Positions 33,316 through 38,071 of a stretch of DNA of 38,071 nt are shown here, piece by piece. Every line of letters starts with the position of its first letter. Position 1 is the stretch's first letter. The translations under genes were made by a program, and so were the position numbers. The DNA is from Schlegelella_A sp038241255 (GTDB taxonomy: Bacteria; Pseudomonadota; Gammaproteobacteria; Burkholderiales; Burkholderiaceae_C): the NCBI GenBank assembly GCA_038241255.1, contig JBBRFW010000029.1:1-38071 (forward strand), read 5' to 3'. The notes under the pieces are model-generated. The model had not been told where the DNA came from and did no database searches. It saw nothing but the letters and a program-made list of their open reading frames with translations.

Positions 33316-34362
33316 ATGGACCTCTCCACCGCCGGCATCCTCCTGCTCGACGGCGTCACCAACGGCGCGGTCTACGCGTTGTTGGCGCTGGCGACGGTGC
33401 TCGTCTTCGCGGTCACGCGCGTCATCTTCATCCCGCAGGGCGAGTTCGTCGCCTACGGCGCGCTGACGCTGGCGCTGCTCCAGCTCGGCAAGGTGCCGGG
33501 AACGATCTGGCTGCTGCTCGGCCTCGCGGCGCTGGCAGCCGCGCTCGACGTCGTCGACGCGCTGCGCCGCGGCCTGCCCGCGGCGGCGATCGTGCGCGGC
33601 CTCGTGCGCACGCTGCTCGCGCCGGTGGTCGTCGCAGCCGTCACGTGGTGGGCGGCGCCGCAGAAGCTCCACCTGATCGCCCAGAGCCTGCTGACCTTGG
33701 CCGTCGTGACGCTGCTCGGGCCGCTCGTCTACCGCCTAGCCTACCAGCGCCTCGCCGACGCGAGCGTGCTCGTACTGCTGATCGTCTCCGTCGGCGTCCA
33801 CTTCGCGCTCACCGGGCTCGGCCTGGTCTTCTTCGGTGCCGAGGGCTTTCGCAATCCGAGCTTCTGGGACGCGCGCTTTTCCGCCGGCCCGCTGACGCTT
33901 TCCGGGCAGACGATCTTCATCTTCGCGGCGTCGATCGCGCTGATCCTATCGCTCTGGCTGTTCTTCGGCAGCACGCTGCGCGGCAAGGCGCTGCGGGCGA
34001 CGGCGGTGAATCGGCTGGGCGCCCGCCTCATGGGCATCTCGACGTCGGGTGCCGGCAAGCTGAGCTTCGGCTTGGCGGCGTTCATCGGCGCGCTCTCGGG
34101 CCTCCTGAACGGCCCGACGACGACGATTTTCTACGACTCGGGCTTCCTGATCGGCCTGAAAGGCTTCGTCGCCGCGATCTTCGGCGGCCTCGCGAGCTAC
34201 CCGGCGGCTGCGCTCGGCGCGGTCCTCGTCGGCGTGCTGGAAAGCTTCAGCTCGTTCTACGCCAGCGCCTTCAAGGAAGTGATCGTTTTCACGCTCATCA
34301 TCCCCGTGCTCCTCTGGCGCTCCTTCCAGCACGGCCACGACGACGAGGAGGAAGCGCAGTGA
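33316..34362 (+). CDS. ABC transporter permease, LivH type
   Basis: 348 residues, integral inner-membrane protein with about eight hydrophobic helices. LivH-family wording: LLLDGVTNGAVYALLALATVLVF, VIFIPQGEFVAYGALT, the cytoplasmic EAA-like loop RGKALRATAVNRLGARLMGIS, and GFLIGLKGFVAAIFGGLASYPAAALGAVLVGVLESF. It pairs with the LivM-like half of the next protein to form the channel. Its stop overlaps the GTG of the permease-ATPase fusion by 4 nt (GTGA at 34359-34362). It is 60 nt after the binding-protein gene. Confidence 0.93.
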   Translation: MDLSTAGILLLDGVTNGAVYALLALATVLVFAVTRVIFIPQGEFVAYGALTLALLQLGKVPGTIWLLLGLAALAAALDVVDALRRGLPAAAIVRGLVRTLLAPVVVAAVTWWAAPQKLHLIAQSLLTLAVVTLLGPLVYRLAYQRLADASVLVLLIVSVGVHFALTGLGLVFFGAEGFRNPSFWDARFSAGPLTLSGQTIFIFAASIALILSLWLFFGSTLRGKALRATAVNRLGARLMGISTSGAGKLSFGLAAFIGALSGLLNGPTTTIFYDSGFLIGLKGFVAAIFGGLASYPAAALGAVLVGVLESFSSFYASAFKEVIVFTLIIPVLLWRSFQHGHDDEEEAQ

Positions 34363-36131
34363 ACCTGCGCCGCATCGCCCTCGTGGCCTTCGTCATTACG
34401 CTCGCCCTGGTGCCGATGCTGACGCCGGCCTCGAATGAATTCCTCATTACCCAGGCCAACTACATCGGCCTGTACGCGCTGGTCGTCATCGGACTGGTGC
34501 TGCTCACCGGGATCGCCGGGCTCACGTCGTTTGGCCAGGCGGCGTTCGTTGGCATGGGCGCGTACACCGCGGCGTACCTGACGCTGACCTACGGCGTCTC
34601 GCCTTGGCTGACGGTCTGGATCGGTCTGGCCGTCACGGCGCTGGCGGCACTGGTCCTGGCCTGGGTGACGCTGCGCATGTCGGGCCACTACTTGCCGCTG
34701 GCGACGATCGCCTGGGGGCTATCGCTCTTCTACCTGCTCGGCAACCTCGACTTCCTCGGCAAGTACGACGGCCTGCTTGGCATCCCGGCGCTGTCGTTCT
34801 TCGGCACGCCGCTGAACACCGGGCGCCGGTTCTTCTATCTGCTCTGGATCATCGTCGTCGTCGCCGCTGTCGCCGTCACCCACTTGCTCGATTCGCGCGC
34901 CGGCCGGGCACTGCGCGCGGTCAAGGGCGGCGCGACGATGCCAGAGGCGATGGGCATCGACACTTTCCGCGTCAAGGTGACGGCGTTCGTCCTCGCCGCC
35001 CTGCTGGCGAGCGTCTCCGGCTGGCTGTTCGCGCACTTCCAGCGCACCGTCAACCCCTCGCCCTTCGGTCTCAACATGGGCATCGAATATTTGTTCATGG
35101 CGGTGCTCGGCGGCGTCGGCTATGTCTGGGGCGCGCTTGTCGGCGCCGGCGTCGTCCAGATCCTCAAGGACCAGCTGCAGGTCTGGCTGCCGAAGCTGAT
35201 GGGCACGAGCGGCAACTACGAGATCATCGTCTTCGGCGTCATCCTCGTGCTGATGCTCCAGTACGCGCGTGACGGCATCTGGGCGTTCGTCGACGCCGCC
35301 ATGCCGCGCGAGCGCCGTAAGGTCGATTGGGCCGACGCCGCGGCGCTGCCGACGCGGCCTCGGCCGTCGCACGGCGAGGTCGTGCTCGACGTGCGGGCGG
35401 TGCGCAAGGAGTTCGGCGGCCTGGTCGCCGTCAACGACGTCGGATTCCAAGTGCATGCCGGCGAAATCCTCGGCCTGATCGGCCCGAACGGCGCCGGCAA
35501 GTCGACCACCTTCAACCTCGTCACCGGCGTGCTGGCGGCGACGCGCGGCGAGGTCGCGCTGCTCGGCCGGCGCATCGATACGCTGCCCGCGCGCATGATC
35601 GCGCGCCGCGGCGTCGCCCGCACCTTTCAGCACGTGAAGATGATCGGCGCCATGACCTTGCTCGAGAACGTCGCCCTCGGCGCGCACCTGCGCGGCCGCC
35701 ATGGCGTCCCCGCGGCGATGCTGCGCACCGACCGCGCCGAGGAGCGCCGCCTGATGAAGGAGGCCGAGCGCCAGCTGCAGCGCATCGGCATGGGCGAGCT
35801 GATGCACGAGCAGGCTGGGAACCTCGCTCTCGGCCAGCAGCGGCTCATGGAGATCGCCCGCGCGCTCGCCGCCGACCCGATCCTGCTGCTTCTCGACGAG
35901 CCCGCGGCGGGTCTGCGGCTGAAGGAGAAGGAAGGTCTCGCGGCCGTGCTGCGCCAGCTGCGTGACGAGGGGCTCTCGATCCTGCTCGTGGAGCATGACA
36001 TGGACCTCGTCATGGGGTTGGTCGACCGCTGCGTGGTGATGGAGTTCGGGACCAAGCTGATAGAGGGGACGCCGGAGGAGGTGCAGGCATCTCCGGCCGT
36101 TCGAGCGGCGTATCTCGGCACCGAGCATTGA
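34359..36131 (+). CDS. ABC transporter permease-ATPase fusion (LivM-LivG type)
   Basis: 590 residues from the GTG at 34359, coupled to the upstream permease. Residues about 1-310 are a LivM-type permease (YIGLYALVVIGLVLLTGIAGLTSFGQAAFVGMGAY; LRAVKGGATMPEAMGID; LFMAVLGGVGYVWGALVGAGVV). After a short linker, residues about 335-590 form the LivG-type ATPase. It has Walker A GPNGAGKST (about 377-385), signature region LALGQQRLMEIARAL, Walker B LLLLDEPAAGL and switch His in LVEHDMDLVM. Fusing permease and ATPase fixes their 1:1 ratio. Such fusions recur in HAAT-type importers of proteobacteria. The signature reads LALGQQ rather than LSYGQQ, a mild variant. Confidence 0.93.
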   Translation: MNLRRIALVAFVITLALVPMLTPASNEFLITQANYIGLYALVVIGLVLLTGIAGLTSFGQAAFVGMGAYTAAYLTLTYGVSPWLTVWIGLAVTALAALVLAWVTLRMSGHYLPLATIAWGLSLFYLLGNLDFLGKYDGLLGIPALSFFGTPLNTGRRFFYLLWIIVVVAAVAVTHLLDSRAGRALRAVKGGATMPEAMGIDTFRVKVTAFVLAALLASVSGWLFAHFQRTVNPSPFGLNMGIEYLFMAVLGGVGYVWGALVGAGVVQILKDQLQVWLPKLMGTSGNYEIIVFGVILVLMLQYARDGIWAFVDAAMPRERRKVDWADAAALPTRPRPSHGEVVLDVRAVRKEFGGLVAVNDVGFQVHAGEILGLIGPNGAGKSTTFNLVTGVLAATRGEVALLGRRIDTLPARMIARRGVARTFQHVKMIGAMTLLENVALGAHLRGRHGVPAAMLRTDRAEERRLMKEAERQLQRIGMGELMHEQAGNLALGQQRLMEIARALAADPILLLLDEPAAGLRLKEKEGLAAVLRQLRDEGLSILLVEHDMDLVMGLVDRCVVMEFGTKLIEGTPEEVQASPAVRAAYLGTEH

Positions 36132-36235
36132 TTGCTGGCTGATGGACGCTCATTCCTTGTTTGCAGCAGCCCGCCCGGTCCCGCCCGGACCCGTCGGGCT
36201 GGCGCGCCCAGCGCAGCACGTGGCGAAAGGGAGCG

Positions 36236-36976
36236 ATGGCTGAGCTGCTGCTCAACGTCAGAGCCCTCCAGGCCGGCTATGGAAAAGCCGAGGTCCTGCA
36301 CGGCCTGACGATCACCGCCCGCGCCGGCAAGGTGATCACCGTCATCGGCCCCAACGGCGCCGGCAAGTCGACCCTGCTCAACGCGCTCATGGGCGTGCTA
36401 AACGCGCGCGGCACGATCGAGTACGACGGCCAGCCGGTCGGCCTACGCTCGCTCGAGGAGCGCGTCATGCTCGGCATGGCGCTGGTGCCGGAAACGCGTG
36501 CCCTGTTCGGCGCGATGTCGGTCGAGGACAACCTGCTTCTGGGCGCGTATCGACAGGTGCGCCTCGGCCACAAGGAAAGCGCCAAGTCGCTCGACGAGGT
36601 GTTCACGCTGTTCCCGCGCCTGCGTGAGCGGCGCAGTCAGTTCGCCGGTACGCTCTCGGGTGGCGAGCGGCAGATGCTCGCCGTGGGCCGCGCACTGATG
36701 GGCAAGCCGCAGCTGCTCATGCTCGACGAGCCCAGCCTCGGCCTCGCGCCGCTGGTCGTGCGCGATATCTTCGCGACCATCGCGGCGCTGCGCGCCACCG
36801 GCGTGACGATCCTGCTCGTCGAGCAGAATGCGCGCGCGGCGCTCGAGGTCGCCGATTACGGCTACGTGCTCGAGATGGGCGAGATCGCGCTTGAAGGGCC
36901 CGCCGATGACCTCGCTCGGGACCCGCGCATCATCGAGACGTATCTCGGCGCGACACGCAAGAAGTCGAGCGCCTGA
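36236..36976 (+). CDS. ABC transporter ATPase, LivF type
   Basis: 246 residues from the ATG at 36236, preceded by GGGAG; the frame is open upstream but not protein-like. Walker A GPNGAGKST at 38-46, signature LSGGERQ at 140-146, Walker B LLMLDEPSLGL at about 160-170, and LLVEQNARAALEVAD as the LivF-type switch segment. It forms the second ATPase with the LivG half of the upstream fusion. There is a 104-nt gap after the fusion gene. Last gene of the rightward operon, so expression should follow the operator at 28800-28823. Confidence 0.95.
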   Translation: MAELLLNVRALQAGYGKAEVLHGLTITARAGKVITVIGPNGAGKSTLLNALMGVLNARGTIEYDGQPVGLRSLEERVMLGMALVPETRALFGAMSVEDNLLLGAYRQVRLGHKESAKSLDEVFTLFPRLRERRSQFAGTLSGGERQMLAVGRALMGKPQLLMLDEPSLGLAPLVVRDIFATIAALRATGVTILLVEQNARAALEVADYGYVLEMGEIALEGPADDLARDPRIIETYLGATRKKSSA

Positions 36977-37008
36977 GCGGCACCTCGCGAGCCTGGGCGC
37001 GAGCAAGA

Positions 37009-37296
37009 CTAAGAGCAGCGCGGCCGCTGCGCCCGCCCCCGCGCGCGCCGACTGCAACTAGCGGCGCTCGTCGCAGGCGCGCCGCAAAGCGCCGGGAACA
37101 CGTCCGCGAGGGGGCCGAACAGCCTCGCCTCTGTCTTGTCGACAACGGCGAATGGCTGCTGGTCACGGTCGGCGCTGGCCACCACCCGATCGGCGACGAG
37201 GTGGACGTCGGCGCGGGCGACCGCGCTGCCGAAATCGGCGCGGCGCGGCCGCCCGCTCGGCGCCGCGGGCGGTGTCGCGACGGCATCGATGCTCAC
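37009..37296 (-). pseudogene. Possible L,D-transpeptidase-like fragment in a 600-nt gap
   Basis: Between 36977 and 37580 no intact gene is evident. One leftward frame (GTG at 37296) reads RADFGSAVARADVHLVAD, then QQPFAVVDKTEARLFGPL. This resembles the N-terminal region of exported YkuD-type L,D-transpeptidase proteins, where a FAIVDK...LFVF strand precedes the catalytic domain. The catalytic SHGC-type motif is missing and the frame ends in low-quality text. The upstream frame at 37345-37474 also has protein-like text (LALLRADRAEMRALGAM) that does not join up. Weak call. Confidence 0.3.
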
Positions 37297-37580
37297 CTGC
37301 GGGCGAATGTCGAACCAGTAGTAGGCGGCGGCGGCGAAGCGGAGGAATGTTCATCCATGCGATCGTCTCCCTGCGGCCCGCGTGGAAAGCCGCGCGCCTG
37401 TCGGCCCTCATCGCGCCGAGTGCGCGCATCTCGGCGCGGTCGGCGCGCAGCAGCGCGAGGTCGGCAACGGGCATGAGCGCACCCCGGGCGAGAAAGCCGG
37501 GGCAAGGGGTCGAAGCGGCTTGACGTCAGGGGCAAGAAAACGGCTCGCCGCATAACCGGGAAACGGGCGACCCGGCCTCG

Positions 37581-38071
37581 TCAGTGGCCGCCCCAAACCG
37601 CGTCGGCGACCTCGAGGACGAGTCGCAGCTTGGCCCTTTGTGCCTCTACCGCTATGGCGTTGCCGTGCACGGTGCTCGAGAAGCCGCACTGCGGCGACAG
37701 GCAGAGCTGCTCGAGCGGCACGTACTTCGCGGCCTCGTCTATGCGCCGCTTGAGGTCGTCCTTCGATTCGAGCTGGCCGAGCTTGGTCATCACCAGCCCC
37801 AGCACCACCGTCTTGCCCTTCGGCAGGAAGCGCAGCGGCTTGAAGTCCCCGGAGCGGGCGTCGTCGTACTCGAGGAAGTAGCCGTCGACGTCCATTTCCG
37901 ACAGCAGTGCCTCGGCCACCGGCTCGTAACCGCCCTGCGCGGCCCAGGTGCTCTTGAAGTTGCCGCGGCACAGGTGAATCGCCAGCGTCATGCCCTGCGG
38001 CTTCTGCGCCACCACCTTGTTGATGAAGGTCGCATAGCGGTGCGGCAGTTCGTCGGGATCGTCGCCCCGAC
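37581..38071 (-). CDS. MetE-like (cobalamin-independent methionine synthase II family) protein, C-terminal part
   Basis: Open through the right edge of the window; about 163 C-terminal residues are visible, reading on from DPDELPHRYATFINKVV. MetE-fold zinc-site wording: AIHLCRGNF (His and Cys ligands) and LCLSPQCGFSS near the end (Cys ligand), with FLEYDDARSGDFKPLRFLP and VVLGLVMTKLGQLE between. Related stand-alone proteins transfer methyl or alkyl groups to thiols, with homocysteine as the usual assumption. Substrate unproven. The stop at 37581 follows VWGGH, a normal end for this family. The N-terminus lies outside the window. Confidence 0.9.
   Translation of the reverse strand, partial: RGDDPDELPHRYATFINKVVAQKPQGMTLAIHLCRGNFKSTWAAQGGYEPVAEALLSEMDVDGYFLEYDDARSGDFKPLRFLPKGKTVVLGLVMTKLGQLESKDDLKRRIDEAAKYVPLEQLCLSPQCGFSSTVHGNAIAVEAQRAKLRLVLEVADAVWGGH

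Noticed and set aside
34719..36128. A 469-codon open frame antisense to the permease-ATPase fusion
   Set aside because: Shadow frame, His/Arg/Glu-rich, no recognisable domain.
36978..37063. Plus-strand text LASLGASKTKSSAAAAPAPA after the LivF-type gene
   Set aside because: Resembles a LivF tail, but there is no upstream ATPase sequence in that frame; treated as chance or untraceable debris.
1..38071. Frameshifts as uniform sequencing noise
   Set aside because: Breaks cluster in a few genes, while long genes (fcs, selO, paaH, transporter genes) have none, and boxB and the prolyl oligopeptidase also show large deletions. Single-indel cases such as the cupin remain open.

Overview
This is a very GC-rich window from a heterotrophic, environmental-type proteobacterium. 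Gene content suggests a betaproteobacterium, probably Burkholderiales: APS-type cysH with cysD and cysN, box-type benzoyl-CoA genes, paaH, and a MarR/feruloyl-CoA synthase/branched-chain-type ABC cluster. The taxon is inferred from gene content and style only. Coding is dense and many genes overlap by 4 nt (ATGA or GTGA).

Layout. 1-91: start of an IS5-type transposase running off the left edge. 142-3506: a small zinc-ribbon protein and an M16 peptidase pair (one catalytic, one not). 3624-7668: a sulfate-binding protein convergent with cysH-cysD-cysN, with two hairpins in the cysH leader. 8025-9615: heavily decayed boxB and boxA, the aerobic benzoyl-CoA epoxidase. 9741-14088: an unknown protein, a DUF938 methyltransferase, SelO and a Tat-signal epimerase-like protein. 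14196-14850: three gene scraps. 14906-20504: an MDR oxidoreductase, a decayed lipoprotein-like gene, msrB-msrA, a MOSC protein, a membrane diguanylate cyclase and a crystallin-like lipoprotein. 20620-25516: a frameshifted cupin, a DUF72 protein, a prolyl oligopeptidase pseudogene lacking its nucleophile region, paaH and a BON lipoprotein.

25589-36976 is the most coherent functional unit, a probable hydroxycinnamate (ferulate/coumarate-type) uptake and catabolism island. Leftward run a secreted tannase/feruloyl-esterase-family gene (now broken), a MarR regulator and an amidohydrolase. Rightward run a crotonase, feruloyl-CoA synthase, a 4HBT-type thioesterase and a complete ABC importer (binding protein, permease, permease-ATPase fusion, ATPase). 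The AT-rich gap between the two arms holds a perfect TAACATT-N10-AATGTTA inverted repeat, the best candidate for the MarR operator. 37581-38071 is the end of a MetE-like methyltransferase.

The second theme is gene decay. At least six loci are broken (boxB, boxA, an MFS remnant, the cupin, the prolyl oligopeptidase and the esterase), and three weaker scraps look similar. The lesions lie in particular genes, while long neighbours are uninterrupted. Together with internal deletions this argues for real pseudogenes rather than uniformly poor sequence. I found no rRNA, tRNA or CRISPR array.
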